Of a stretch of DNA of 64,000 nucleotides, positions 35,969 through 44,952 are shown piece after piece. This stretch comes from JACVRW01 sp038323835 (GTDB lineage: Bacteria > Actinomycetota > Thermoleophilia > Solirubrobacterales > Thermoleophilaceae). Each line of letters begins with the position of its first letter. Position 1 is the stretch's first letter. The DNA lies in the NCBI GenBank assembly GCA_038323835.1, contig JBBQHI010000018.1, positions 1-64,000 of the forward strand, in the 5' to 3' direction. Below the pieces are notes generated by a model that was not told the origin of the DNA, did no database searches, and saw nothing but the letters and a program-made list of their open reading frames with translations. The translations under genes and the position numbers were made by a program.

Positions 35969-36160
35969 GATTCGCCAGTCGGCCGGCATCTCCGTGGCGG
36001 CCTCCGGCTCCCGGGAACCTGCCGGCGAGCGCTGCAGCTCGCGCATCAGTGGACCGCCGCAGTAGCCGCAGTCCGTTTCAGTTGTGGGGTCGAGAAAGCG
36101 AGCGCTGGCCCATACCTGGCCACAGTCCCGACAGCTCCGTGTTGGTAGATCCCCTGTCAC
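35852..36160 (-). CDS. Small zinc-ribbon protein
   Basis: A 102-residue protein starting at GTG 36160. SCRDCGQVWASARFLDP and DCGYCGGPLMREL form a clear CxxC-CxxC ribbon in the first 40 residues; the rest is polar. AGGAG lies ten bases upstream. It is head-to-head with the zinc-binding ABC protein and overlaps the other small Cys protein on the opposite strand. Its role is unknown. Confidence 0.55.
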   Translation of the reverse strand: MTGDLPTRSCRDCGQVWASARFLDPTTETDCGYCGGPLMRELQRSPAGSREPEAATEMPADWRISVRRTDRGPDWDDAPPARRPADPVKAAAELAADGVVGR

Positions 36161-36255
36161 AGCTACTCAACTCCTACATGGATCCGAGTCGTTCGGATCA
36201 GCGCCACCATCCAAAGTAACGGCGAAGTGCCCTCTCAACTCACGAATGGGACAAG

Positions 36256-36270
36256 TGAGAACGATTCTCA
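36256..36270. promoter_or_regulatory. Zur-box-like palindrome
   Basis: TGAGAACGATTCTCA, a 7-1-7 palindrome close to the actinobacterial Zur consensus (TGAAAACGATTTTCA type). It lies just upstream of a TAAGAT -10 box, where a zinc-bound repressor would block RNA polymerase. Confidence 0.75.
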
Positions 36271-36271
36271 T

Positions 36272-36277
36272 TAAGAT
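36272..36277 (+). promoter_or_regulatory. -10 box of the zinc-binding protein gene
   Basis: TAAGAT follows the Zur box by one base and is nine bases before GTG 36287. No ribosome site is present, pointing to a leaderless message. Confidence 0.5.
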
Positions 36278-36286
36278 CCACCCCTC

Positions 36287-37209
36287 GTGCCTCGCCGATT
36301 CCTCGCAACATCGGTCACAGTCGGCCTCCTGCTCGTAGTCCTCGCCGGGTGCGGACAGGGCTCGCGGCCGCCGGGCGACCGCCCCGTGGTGGTGGCCACC
36401 ACCACCCAGGTCGGGGACTTCGCCCGCCACGTGGCCGGGCGTCGTGCCCAGGTGGAGCAGATCCTGCGCCCGAACTCGGATCCCCACGCCTACGAGCCGC
36501 GCCCGAGCGACGCCGCCGCCCTTACTCGCGCCCGCCTGGTGGTCCGCTCCGGGGGTGACGTGGACGGCTGGCTCCGAGGACTCCTCGACAGCGCAGGCCG
36601 CGGCGCGGCGGTGCTGAATCTCATGGACCATGTGCGAACGCGAGAGCAGGACGGGCACCTGGATCCGCACTGGTGGCAGGATCCGCGGAACGCCGAGACG
36701 GCCGTCGAGGCGATCCGCGGGGCAATGGTGAAGGCCGACCCGGCCGGACGGAGGCTTTACGACCGCAACGCCACGGCGTACCTGGCGAGCCTGCGGCGGC
36801 TCGACCGGGCGACCGCGCGCTGCGTGGCCCGGATCCCGGCCCGCCTGCGCAAGCTGGTGACCACCCACGACGCCCTCGGGTACTACGCCGACCGCTACGG
36901 GATCCAGGTGATCGGAGCGGTCCTTCCCTCGCTGTCCACCCAGGCCCAGCCCTCCGCGAGGGACGTCCAGGATCTGGTCGACCAGATCCGCCGGACCGGC
37001 GTGAAGGCGATCTACCCGGAGAGCTCGATCAACGGCAAGCTCGAGCGCGCGGTGGCGCGGGAGAGCGGGGCCGTGGTGGGCAGGCCCCTCTGGGCGGACT
37101 CACTCGGTCCCGCCGGCTCGAGCGGAGCCACCTATACCGAGTCGATCGCCGCGAACACCGACGCGATCGTGGACGGCCTGACCGGCGGCAGCGCTCACTG
37201 CCCGCGGGC

Positions 37210-37213
<4 letters not shown>
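36287..37213 (+). CDS. Metal (zinc) ABC transporter substrate-binding lipoprotein
   Basis: A 308-residue cluster A-I binding protein. Lipobox VLAGC; PVVVATTTQVGDFARHVAG opens the fold; metal ligands appear as His in SDPHAYEPRP, HLDPHWWQDPRNA and TTHDALGYYADRYG, with the late Asp/Glu in IYPESSIN. No long His-rich loop of ZnuA is seen. It probably delivers zinc, given the Zur box in front. The ATPase and permease genes are not adjacent, so the transporter must be encoded elsewhere. Its stop shares a CTAG with the convergent response regulator. Confidence 0.88.
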
Positions 37214-37893
<680 letters not shown>

Positions 37894-37949
37894 CCGGCAA
37901 AGGCTCCCAGGCCTACATGAACACGACATGAGAGCCGAACCGGCGGGCT

Positions 37950-37986
37950 CTCATCGCCGTCTCATCGACTCATGGCAGGCTCATCG
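37950..37986. promoter_or_regulatory. Direct-repeat binding sites in the two-component intergenic region
   Basis: CTCATCG occurs at 37950, 37961 and 37980, and CTCATGG at 37969. The pairs 37950/37961 and 37969/37980 are each spaced 11 bases, one helical turn, as expected for an OmpR-type dimer. They lie between the response regulator and the PepSY gene, so they are probably its targets. Confidence 0.6.
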
Positions 37987-38038
37987 GGCGTACCTACCTT
38001 GCGATCCGCAGAGCAACCCAACTCAGGAGGAAGTGACT

Positions 38039-38386
38039 ATGGACAAGCTCAAGAAGATCGCGGGCGCGGTGGCCGCCCTGGCCGCCCTGGCCCTGGGTGG
38101 CGCGGCCATCGCGGGAGCCACCGGCGGGGGAGGCGAATCCGACCGCGGCGACGGCGGGGGCGGCCTCAGCGCGGCCGTGAAGAAGCACGCCGGCGACGCT
38201 GCGCTCAAGGCCGCGGGTGGAGGCACCGTGGGCCAGATGGAGCGAGACGGCGAGAAGGGCGCCACCTACGAGGTGGAGGTCAACCGGAGCGATGGCTCCC
38301 AGGTCGATGTCCGTCTGGACGAGAACTTCCATCAGGTCGCGATCGACGGGGACAACGAGCACGCCGGCGAGGGGTCGGGCGACTGA
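38039..38386 (+). CDS. Exported PepSY-like small protein
   Basis: A 115-residue protein with a signal peptide (KIAGAVAALAALALGGAAIAGA), a Gly/Asp-rich spacer and a PepSY-like segment (KAAGGGTVGQMERDGEKGATYEVEVNRSDGSQVDVRLDENFHQVAI). Such proteins often accompany OmpR-type systems and may modulate the sensor. AGGAGG precedes ATG 38039. It is transcribed toward the kinase gene 40 bases on. Confidence 0.8.
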   Translation: MDKLKKIAGAVAALAALALGGAAIAGATGGGGESDRGDGGGGLSAAVKKHAGDAALKAAGGGTVGQMERDGEKGATYEVEVNRSDGSQVDVRLDENFHQVAIDGDNEHAGEGSGD

Positions 38387-38398
38387 GCACCCGCTCGC

Positions 38399-38431
38399 GT
38401 CACGGGCTCGGCCATAGGCTGAGCCCGTGAC
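38399..38431 (+). promoter_or_regulatory. Long inverted repeat covering the kinase start codon
   Basis: GTCACGGGCTC (38399-38409) and its exact complement (38421-38431) form an 11-base-pair stem; inside it GCC and GGC pair again. The GTG start (38427) is in the 3' arm and the TAGGCT -10 box (38415-38420) in the loop region. In a read-through transcript the start codon would be buried; in DNA it is a 33-base palindrome. Confidence 0.6.
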
Positions 38432-39827
38432 CCGGGTCCCCATACGGCTGAAGCTCACGCTCGCGTTCGCGGCGGTGATGGCCGTGGTGCTCGGGGCCAC
38501 GGGGCTGTTCCTGTACCTGCGCTTCAGCGCCACGCTCAGCGACACCATCGACGAGGGCCTCAAGACGCGCATCGCTGACGTGCGCGCGCTCGTCCGTCAG
38601 AACGACACCGGCCTGCCGAGCTCGGACCTGCTCGCGGAGCGCGGCGAGCGCCTCACCCAGGTGCTCGACACCCGCGGGCGGGTGCTGGGCAGGGCCTCGC
38701 GCCTCGCGGCCCGGCCGGCCATATCGGGCCAGGCGCTCGCGCGGGCGCGCCGGGGAAGAGTGCGCATCGAGCGCACCGAGCTGCCGGGGCTCGACACTCC
38801 GGTGCGCCTCCTGGCCGCGCCGGTCACGACGCCTCGCGGGCGGGTGATCGTGGCGGTCGGAGCCGCGCTCGACGACCGCGACGAGGAGTTGGCCCAGCTG
38901 CGCACGCTCCTGCTGCTCGGCGGCCCGATCGCGCTGCTGCTGGCCTCGGGCGCGGGCTACCTGCTGGCCACCGCCGCCCTGCGCCCGGTCGAGGCGATGC
39001 GCCGTCAGGCGGCCGAGATCTCCGCCGGCGAGCCGGGGCGCCGCCTGCTGGCCTCCGAGGCGGGCGACGAGATCGGGCGCCTCGGCCACACGCTCAACGA
39101 GATGCTGGAGCGCCTCGAGGCCGCCTTCGCCCGCGAGCGCTCGTTCGTGTCCGACGCGAGCCACGAGCTGCGAACCCCGCTGGCGATCCTGAAGACGGAG
39201 CTGGAGCTGGCGCTGCGGTCGGGCCGGAGCCCCGACGAGCTGCGGGCCGCGCTCCGCTCGGCGTCCGAGGAGACCGACCGCCTCACGCAGCTGGCGGACG
39301 ACCTGCTCGTGATCGCCCGGTCGGATCAGGGTCGGCTGCCGATCAGGACCGCGCGGGTGGACGCGCGCGAGCTGATGGACGGGGCGAGACGGCGCTTCGG
39401 GCGGCGGGCGGCGGGCGCCGACGTGGAGCTGCGGGTGAACGCTCCGGACGGACTGCACGCGGACCTCGACACCATGCGCGTGGAACAGGCCCTCGGCAAC
39501 CTCGTGGACAACGCGCTGCGCTACGGCGGCGGCCCGATCGACCTGGTCGCGCGCGACGGAGCGGGCGGGCTCGAGCTTGCGGTGCGCGATCACGGCCCGG
39601 GGTTCCCGCCAGGCTTCCTCGACCGCGCCTTCGAGCGCTTCGCCCGCGCGGACACGGGCCGCTCGGGCGGCGGCGCAGGGCTCGGCCTCGCGATCGTCCA
39701 GGCCATCGCGGTGGCGCACGGCGGGGTGGCCGAGGCCCGCAATGTGCAGGGCGCCGGTGCCGAGGTCGTGCTCCTACTGGGTTCTAGGCACTCGCCGCCG
39801 CCAGCTCCCGCGCCAGCGCCTCGGTGA
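38427..39827 (+). CDS. Sensor histidine kinase
   Basis: A 466-residue kinase: helix 1 near residues 10-32, extracellular region to about 150, helix 2, HAMP (ALRPVEAMRRQAAEISAGEPGRRL), H-box DASHELRTPLAILK, N-box NLVDNALRYGG, G1 DHGPGFPPGF and G2 GGGAGLGLAIV. Its partner is probably the divergent OmpR-type regulator. The last codons overlap the convergent peptidase by 44 bases. GTG 38427 has no ribosome site but a TAGGCT box six bases upstream. Confidence 0.93.
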   Translation: MTRVPIRLKLTLAFAAVMAVVLGATGLFLYLRFSATLSDTIDEGLKTRIADVRALVRQNDTGLPSSDLLAERGERLTQVLDTRGRVLGRASRLAARPAISGQALARARRGRVRIERTELPGLDTPVRLLAAPVTTPRGRVIVAVGAALDDRDEELAQLRTLLLLGGPIALLLASGAGYLLATAALRPVEAMRRQAAEISAGEPGRRLLASEAGDEIGRLGHTLNEMLERLEAAFARERSFVSDASHELRTPLAILKTELELALRSGRSPDELRAALRSASEETDRLTQLADDLLVIARSDQGRLPIRTARVDARELMDGARRRFGRRAAGADVELRVNAPDGLHADLDTMRVEQALGNLVDNALRYGGGPIDLVARDGAGGLELAVRDHGPGFPPGFLDRAFERFARADTGRSGGGAGLGLAIVQAIAVAHGGVAEARNVQGAGAEVVLLLGSRHSPPPAPAPAPR

Positions 39828-40995
39828 GCGTCGTGGCGTAGGCGACCGTGGCGTAGTCCAGGTTCTCCGGAACGTCGGAGAGCTGGTGGTAGTTCGAGAT
39901 CAGCTTGTGCCGGTCCACCGAGGCGAACCCGGCGGTGGGGTAGCCGGCGCGGCTGGGGATCACGGAGTCGGTGCTGGCCCGGGCCCTCATCCCTCGCCTC
40001 AGGGGCACGCCGGCCCGCTCGGCCACGCCCGCCACCAGGTCGCGGAAGGCGGGCTCGCAGTAGTCCTCCATCACCACCGGGCCCTCGCCCTCCAACATCA
40101 CCAGGTTCGGTGAGCCCACGGCGTCCAGGTTCAGCACCCACGTGCGCCGGGGGTCGAGCGCCCGCAGCCGGTCGCGCACGTAGGGAACCACCCCGCCCTG
40201 GCAGACCTCCTCGGCGCCGCACGACACGAGCTGCACCCTCAGGCCGGCGACCGGGCGGCGGTCCAGCGTCTCCGCCAACGCCACCAGCACGGCCACGCCG
40301 CTGAGGTTGTCGTTCGCCCCTGGCACGAAGGGGCTGCGCGCAATGTCCAGGAAGGAGGCGGTGGCCAGGGCCGTGAGCCCGAGCCCGGCGCGGCCGAGTG
40401 AGCGACGCCCGAGCAGTGCGCCTAGCGCCACCAGGCCGTGCGCCCCGAGCACCGGCCACCAGACCGGAAAGGCGGTATCGGTGCGCTCGATGTACTCGGG
40501 GAACCGCTCGGAGAACCGGCGCGACCCGCGCTGGTCGAACACCTTCCCGGTGCGGGCCGAGTCGTGGTGCGCCATCACCACGAGCGTGCGATCCGCGCCC
40601 GGGTCGCCGGCGTCGGCCACCACGTTCCAGGTGGTGCGCTCCGGGGACAGCGTGCGCCGGACCACCCGCGGGCCGTTCGAGATGTCGTCCGCCACGAGCG
40701 CGCCGGCCACGGCCCCCAGCAGCCCTCCGGTCCTGCGTCCCCGCCGGGTCAGCGCCAGCGCGCCGCCCACGGTGCCGGCCGCGCACATCCCGGCCAGAAG
40801 GTGCGCGTAGCCCTCGCGGTAGCGCACGGCGTCGATCGTCACCCCGGCCCCCGCAGTCCTCAGCCGGGTGGCCAGCCACTCGGCCGCCTCGCGCTCCCCC
40901 TCCGATCCCGCGGGCCGGTCGAGCGCCGCCAGGTGCTCGATCACCTCGCGGAGGGTGGCCTCGTGGGTGTCCGGTGCGTCCAGCGCCAGAGTCAT
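39784..40995 (-). CDS. M28-family zinc aminopeptidase-like membrane protein
   Basis: A 403-residue protein. The metal ligands of M28 peptidases are visible: VVMAHHDSA, PGANDNLSGVA, SCGAEEVCQGG (Glu pair), NLDAVGSPN and SNYHQLSDVPENL. Two or three hydrophobic helices (about residues 80-120 and 180-220) are inserted, so it is probably membrane-bound. Peptide or acyl-amide cleavage is likely. ATG 40995 is preferred to the ATG at 41058, which lies in the promoter of the divergent SDR gene. Confidence 0.85.
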   Translation of the reverse strand: MTLALDAPDTHEATLREVIEHLAALDRPAGSEGEREAAEWLATRLRTAGAGVTIDAVRYREGYAHLLAGMCAAGTVGGALALTRRGRRTGGLLGAVAGALVADDISNGPRVVRRTLSPERTTWNVVADAGDPGADRTLVVMAHHDSARTGKVFDQRGSRRFSERFPEYIERTDTAFPVWWPVLGAHGLVALGALLGRRSLGRAGLGLTALATASFLDIARSPFVPGANDNLSGVAVLVALAETLDRRPVAGLRVQLVSCGAEEVCQGGVVPYVRDRLRALDPRRTWVLNLDAVGSPNLVMLEGEGPVVMEDYCEPAFRDLVAGVAERAGVPLRRGMRARASTDSVIPSRAGYPTAGFASVDRHKLISNYHQLSDVPENLDYATVAYATTLTEALARELAAASA

Positions 40996-41045
40996 TCCAA
41001 GATGTTGCCAAAGCGCCGCCCTGGGCCGCCGCGAGCCCCGCCCCG

Positions 41046-41051
41046 TACCGT
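41046..41051 (+). promoter_or_regulatory. Putative -10 box of the SDR gene (leaderless)
   Basis: TACCGT is followed by seven bases and ATG 41059, with no Shine-Dalgarno in between. Confidence 0.5.
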
Positions 41052-41058
41052 CTTGCAT

Positions 41059-41841
41059 ATGAACCTCACCGGCGCCACCGCCCTCGTCACCGGCTCCAAC
41101 CGCGGCATCGGCCGCGCGATCTCGGAGGCGCTGGCGGAGCAGCCACTCGACCTGCTCCTATGTGGCATGCGCTCGCCCGGGAAGTTCAGCCCGATCGACG
41201 TCCCGGCGGGCGGGGCGAAGGAGGTGCGGCCGGTGGCGATGGACCTCTCCTCGCGCGAGACGATCGACCGCTCCTGCGATGGCCTGCCACCCGTGGACCT
41301 GCTGGTGAACAACGCCGGGCTCATGACCGGCGGCCTGCTCGAGGAGCAGGAGATGGAGGACGTCTACGCCATGTTCCAGGTGAACCTCGTGGGACTGGTC
41401 CACGTGACCCGCCGTGTGCTCCCGGGCATGGTGGAGCGCGGGCGGGGCAAGATCGTGAACAACGCCAGCATCAGCGGCTACGCCTGGTTTCCCGCCGCCA
41501 CCACCTACGCGGCATCCAAGACCGGCGTGGTGGCGTTCTCGGAGGCGCTTCGGCGAGAGCTGAACGGCACCGGGGTCGGCGTGCTGCACCTCGTGACGCC
41601 GGGCGTGGCCACGGACATGCTCGACGACACCCGCGAGGTCTACGGCCGGCACATGTCCGCCGACGCATGGGACGACGTGCCGCCGGAGGAGTGGGCGGGG
41701 AAGGTCCTACGCGCGATCGAGAACGACGATCACGTGCTCGGTCCCGGCGGCAGGCTCGCGCTGGCGAAGCTGGCCTCGCGCGGCCCGGCCGCGCTGATGG
41801 ACGCGATATCGAAGCGGGCGTTCTCGAGAGAGCGCAGGTAG
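41059..41841 (+). CDS. Short-chain dehydrogenase/reductase
   Basis: A 260-residue SDR with classical motifs: LVTGSNRGIGRAI (nucleotide binding), LLVNNAGLMTGG, the catalytic Ser in NNASISGYAWFP and YAASKTG. Substrate unknown. The C-terminal 37 codons overlap the convergent CFA-synthase-like gene by 112 bases, an unusually long antisense overlap for two real genes. Confidence 0.9.
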   Translation: MNLTGATALVTGSNRGIGRAISEALAEQPLDLLLCGMRSPGKFSPIDVPAGGAKEVRPVAMDLSSRETIDRSCDGLPPVDLLVNNAGLMTGGLLEEQEMEDVYAMFQVNLVGLVHVTRRVLPGMVERGRGKIVNNASISGYAWFPAATTYAASKTGVVAFSEALRRELNGTGVGVLHLVTPGVATDMLDDTREVYGRHMSADAWDDVPPEEWAGKVLRAIENDDHVLGPGGRLALAKLASRGPAALMDAISKRAFSRERR

Positions 41842-42998
41842 GCCGGCTTGGCCAGAGCCAGCTGCGCCACCGTGATGCGCCGCTCCCGGAAGCCGCCCTC
41901 GCAGTAGGCGAAGTACAGCTCCCACAGGCGCCGGAACGCGCGGTCGTACCCCAGCTCCGCGACCTGCTCCGATGCGGCGGTGAAGCTCTCGCGCCAGCGC
42001 CGCAGGGTCTCCGGGTAGTGCGCCGTGATGTCCTCCACCCCGGCCACCGTCATGTCGGTGACCCGGCGGGTGCAGTCCCTCACCGCTCGCATGGAGGGCA
42101 GGCAGCCGGAGGGGAAGATGAACTCGTTGATGAAGCTCCGGGTGGCCTTCTCCGCCTCGAAGGCCTCGTCGTCGATGAGGATCGCCTGAAGCAGCATCAG
42201 GCCATCCGGCGCGAGGAGGTCGCTGCAGCGGCGGAAGAAGTCGTCGAAGTACTGCCACCCCACCGCCTCGATCATCTCCACCGAGACCAGCTTGTCGTAG
42301 CGCCCGTGGAGATCGCGGTAGTCCTGGAAGAGCACCTCCACCCGGTCGGAGAGCCCCGCCTCGCGGACCCGCTCGACGGCGGTGTCGTGCTGCGACCGCG
42401 AGATCGTGGTGGTGGTCACGCGGCAGCCGTAGCGGCCGGCCGCGTGAATGGCGAAGGAGCCCCACCCGGAGCCGATCTCGAGCACGTGGTCCCCGGGACC
42501 GAGGTCGAGCTTGCGGCAGATCGCGTCGAGCTTGCGCTCCTGCGCCTCGGCCAGGCTCGTGCCGGGAGAGGCGAAGAGCGCGCACGAGTAGGTCATCGTG
42601 TTGTCGAGGAAGACCTCGAACAGGTCGTCGCCCAGGTCGTAGTGGGCGGCCACGTGCCTGCGCGCGCGCTCGCGAGTGTTCCGGGCCACCCGGGTGAAGG
42701 CTCGCTGGAACGGGTTCAGGGGGCGCCGCATGCGGTCGAGGCGCGGCATCTCCCGAGCGCCGATGCGCACCAGGCCGACCAGGTCGTCACATGTCCATTC
42801 GCCGTCCCGGTAGGAGCGGGCCAATCCCGCGCTCCCCCGGAAGAAGGCGGGCCAGAAGCGCGGCGAGTGCACCGTGATCGTCGCCCGCAGCGCGGAATCG
42901 GAAGGCCCGAAGAAGCGCCGGCGCCCGTTCTCCACCACCTCGAGCCGTCCGGACTCGATCCGCCCGAGGACGGCTGCCATGACCCAGCGCGCGATCAA
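41730..42998 (-). CDS. Cyclopropane-fatty-acid synthase-like methyltransferase
   Basis: A 422-residue enzyme of the CFA synthase family: HYDLGDDLFEVFLDNTMTYSCALF (lipid/bicarbonate site), SAM motif VLEIGSGWGSFAIHAAGRYGC, TTTTISRSQ, SVEMIEAVGWQYFDDFF and FIFPSGCLPS. It transfers a carbon from SAM to an acyl-chain double bond. The final 30 residues overlap the SDR gene. It is the last gene of a four-gene operon with DUF1365 and an FAD oxidoreductase, so the product may be a branched, methylated or furan-type fatty acid. The start is TTG 42998, overlapping the DUF1365 stop as TTGA, or ATG 42980. Confidence 0.88.
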   Translation of the reverse strand: MIARWVMAAVLGRIESGRLEVVENGRRRFFGPSDSALRATITVHSPRFWPAFFRGSAGLARSYRDGEWTCDDLVGLVRIGAREMPRLDRMRRPLNPFQRAFTRVARNTRERARRHVAAHYDLGDDLFEVFLDNTMTYSCALFASPGTSLAEAQERKLDAICRKLDLGPGDHVLEIGSGWGSFAIHAAGRYGCRVTTTTISRSQHDTAVERVREAGLSDRVEVLFQDYRDLHGRYDKLVSVEMIEAVGWQYFDDFFRRCSDLLAPDGLMLLQAILIDDEAFEAEKATRSFINEFIFPSGCLPSMRAVRDCTRRVTDMTVAGVEDITAHYPETLRRWRESFTAASEQVAELGYDRAFRRLWELYFAYCEGGFRERRITVAQLALAKPAYLRSLENARFDIASISAAGPREASFASASLPPGPST

Positions 42999-43708
42999 CG
43001 GGCCGGATGGGGGTGGTAGGGGGCGCCCTTCAGCTTCAGCCGGACGGCCTGGGCATAGATCCCGGCCACCACGCGCATCGACTGAAGTGGGTAGCGGAAC
43101 AGCGGCGCGGCGGACAGCTCGCGGCGCTCAAGGGAGAGGGTGGCGTCGAACTGGCGGCGCCCGCCGGTGGTGCTCTCCACGTGCACCTGGATCCGGTCCC
43201 CGGGTGTGGTGGCGCGCAACTGGTAGTCGGCCTCCATGCCCAGGAAGGGCGACACGTGGAAGCTCTTGGCCACCTGGGCCCGGAGGCCGTCGAAGGCGTA
43301 GGTGTGGCGCTCGCCCCACGGTGTGTTGGTCACCTCGGCCGCCAACGCGCGCACCTCCTCGCCCCCGCGGTCGAAGCAGTAGTACAGGCTGATCGGGTTG
43401 AACACGTGCCCGAATGTCCGGACGCTGGTGAGCAGCCGGACGGGGCCGTCCGGGCGCTCGCCCGTGCGCTCCTCCACCGCGTCCAGCACCGCCCGCTTCA
43501 GCGGCACGGCCGGGTCGCCGAGGAAGTCGCCGCGCCTGAACCACGCGGGCGCGGGACCCCGAGCCGACCACAGCGGAACGCGATCGAGCACCTGCGGCAG
43601 CTCGTCCAGGTCCAGGTAGCTCAGGAAGATGCGATAGCTGAAAGCGTGCTCGACCGGCATGTGGCGGCGGTGCCGGATGAAGCCCTCGTAGACGGCGCTG
43701 GCGCTCAC
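42995..43708 (-). CDS. DUF1365 family protein
   Basis: A 237-residue protein matching DUF1365: VYEGFIRHRRHMPVEHAFSYRIFLSYLDLDELP at the N-terminus, VRTFGHVFNPISLYYCFD, EVTNTPWGERHTYAF and KSFHVSPFLGMEADYQL. Biochemistry not established, but the family nearly always sits between an FAD oxidoreductase and a CFA-like enzyme, as here. GTG 43708 overlaps the upstream stop (GTGA). Confidence 0.9.
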   Translation of the reverse strand: MSASAVYEGFIRHRRHMPVEHAFSYRIFLSYLDLDELPQVLDRVPLWSARGPAPAWFRRGDFLGDPAVPLKRAVLDAVEERTGERPDGPVRLLTSVRTFGHVFNPISLYYCFDRGGEEVRALAAEVTNTPWGERHTYAFDGLRAQVAKSFHVSPFLGMEADYQLRATTPGDRIQVHVESTTGGRRQFDATLSLERRELSAAPLFRYPLQSMRVVAGIYAQAVRLKLKGAPYHPHPAR

Positions 43709-44952
43709 GCCAGGGACCTCCCGAAGCGCTCGCACACGCGCAGCGCGGACACCACCCCGTCCTCGTGGAAGCCGTACCCCCAGTAGGCGCCGCAGTAGTG
43801 GGTGCGGTTCAGCCCGCTCACCTCGGGCCAGCGCGACTGGGCGCTGAGCCCCGCGGACGTGTAGACGGGATGGTCGTAGCGGATGCGCCGGATCACCGAC
43901 TCGGGATCCATGGCGTCGTGACGGTTCAGGGTCACGCAGAACTCGCGGTCGGCGTTGAGCGACTGCAGGCGATTCATGTGGTAGGTCACCGTCGTACGGC
44001 CCACGGGCTCGTCCTGGAGGTGATAGTTCCAGCTCGCCCACGCCCGCCGGCGCCGGGGCAGGAGCGAGCGGTCGGTGTGCAGGACCACGTCGTTGGGCTG
44101 GTAGGGGATGGACCCGAGCACCTCACGCTCGGCCAGGCTCGCGTCGCCGAGCATGGCCAGGGCCTGATCGGAGTGGGTGGCCAGGATCACCTCGTCGAAC
44201 AGCTCGGGCTCGCCGCCCTCGGGGACGATCTTCACGCCGTTCGCGAGCCGCTCGATCCGCCGCACCGGAGTGGACAGCCTCACGGCGTGGCCGAAGTCGT
44301 GCAGCAGGCGCTCCACGTAGCGGGCAGAGCCACCGACGACGGTGCGCCACTGTGGCCTGCCACTGATGCCGAACATGCCGTGTTTGTCGAAGAACTCAGC
44401 CAGGAGGCTCGCCGGAAAGTCCCACATGGAGGCGGGGCTCGCCGACCACACGGCCGAGGCCTGGGGCACGATCAGGTGCTCCACGAAGCGCGGCGAGTAG
44501 CCGCCCTCGTGGAGGTACTGGCCCAGGCTCGGACCGCTCCCGTTCAGTCCCACGAGCGCGGGCGCCTCGCGATTGAAGCGCAGGAGGTCACGCACCATCC
44601 GGTGGAACGAAGGGCTGACGAGGTTCGCCCGGTTCGCGAACAGCCCGTTCGCGGAAGCGCCGTTGTACTCCATGCCGCCGTGGCCGTCGCTCACGGAGAA
44701 GCTCATCTCGGACGGCTGGGTGTCCACCCCGATCTCCCTGAGCAGACGCAAAAACTGCGGATAGTTGCGGTCGTTGTGCACGATGAAGCCGGTGTCCACG
44801 TGGTGCGTCTCGTGCTCGGTGTCCACGCGCACCGTGTTCGTGTGCCCGCCCGCGTAGTCGTTCGCCTCGAACACGGTCAGGTCGTGCTCCTCGTGCAGCA
44901 GGTGCGCGCACACGAGGCCGGAGATGCCGGCCCCCACCACCGCGATCCTCAC
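43705..44952 (-). CDS. FAD-dependent amine-oxidase-like oxidoreductase
   Basis: A 415-residue flavoprotein. RIAVVGAGISGLVCAHLL is the FAD-binding start, followed by VFEANDYAGGHTNTV, the conserved DTGFIVHNDRNYP, and EVILATHSDQAL. The C-terminus CGAYWGYGFHEDGVVSALR closes the FAD fold. Members act on lipids or pigments; in this operon it may desaturate or oxidise an acyl chain before the methyltransferase. Start GTG 44952 overlaps the upstream gene stop. Confidence 0.9.
   Translation of the reverse strand: MRIAVVGAGISGLVCAHLLHEEHDLTVFEANDYAGGHTNTVRVDTEHETHHVDTGFIVHNDRNYPQFLRLLREIGVDTQPSEMSFSVSDGHGGMEYNGASANGLFANRANLVSPSFHRMVRDLLRFNREAPALVGLNGSGPSLGQYLHEGGYSPRFVEHLIVPQASAVWSASPASMWDFPASLLAEFFDKHGMFGISGRPQWRTVVGGSARYVERLLHDFGHAVRLSTPVRRIERLANGVKIVPEGGEPELFDEVILATHSDQALAMLGDASLAEREVLGSIPYQPNDVVLHTDRSLLPRRRRAWASWNYHLQDEPVGRTTVTYHMNRLQSLNADREFCVTLNRHDAMDPESVIRRIRYDHPVYTSAGLSAQSRWPEVSGLNRTHYCGAYWGYGFHEDGVVSALRVCERFGRSLA

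Noticed and set aside
40398..43019. 873-codon plus-strand frame
   Set aside because: Composite shadow of the M28, SDR and CFA-like genes without domain matches.
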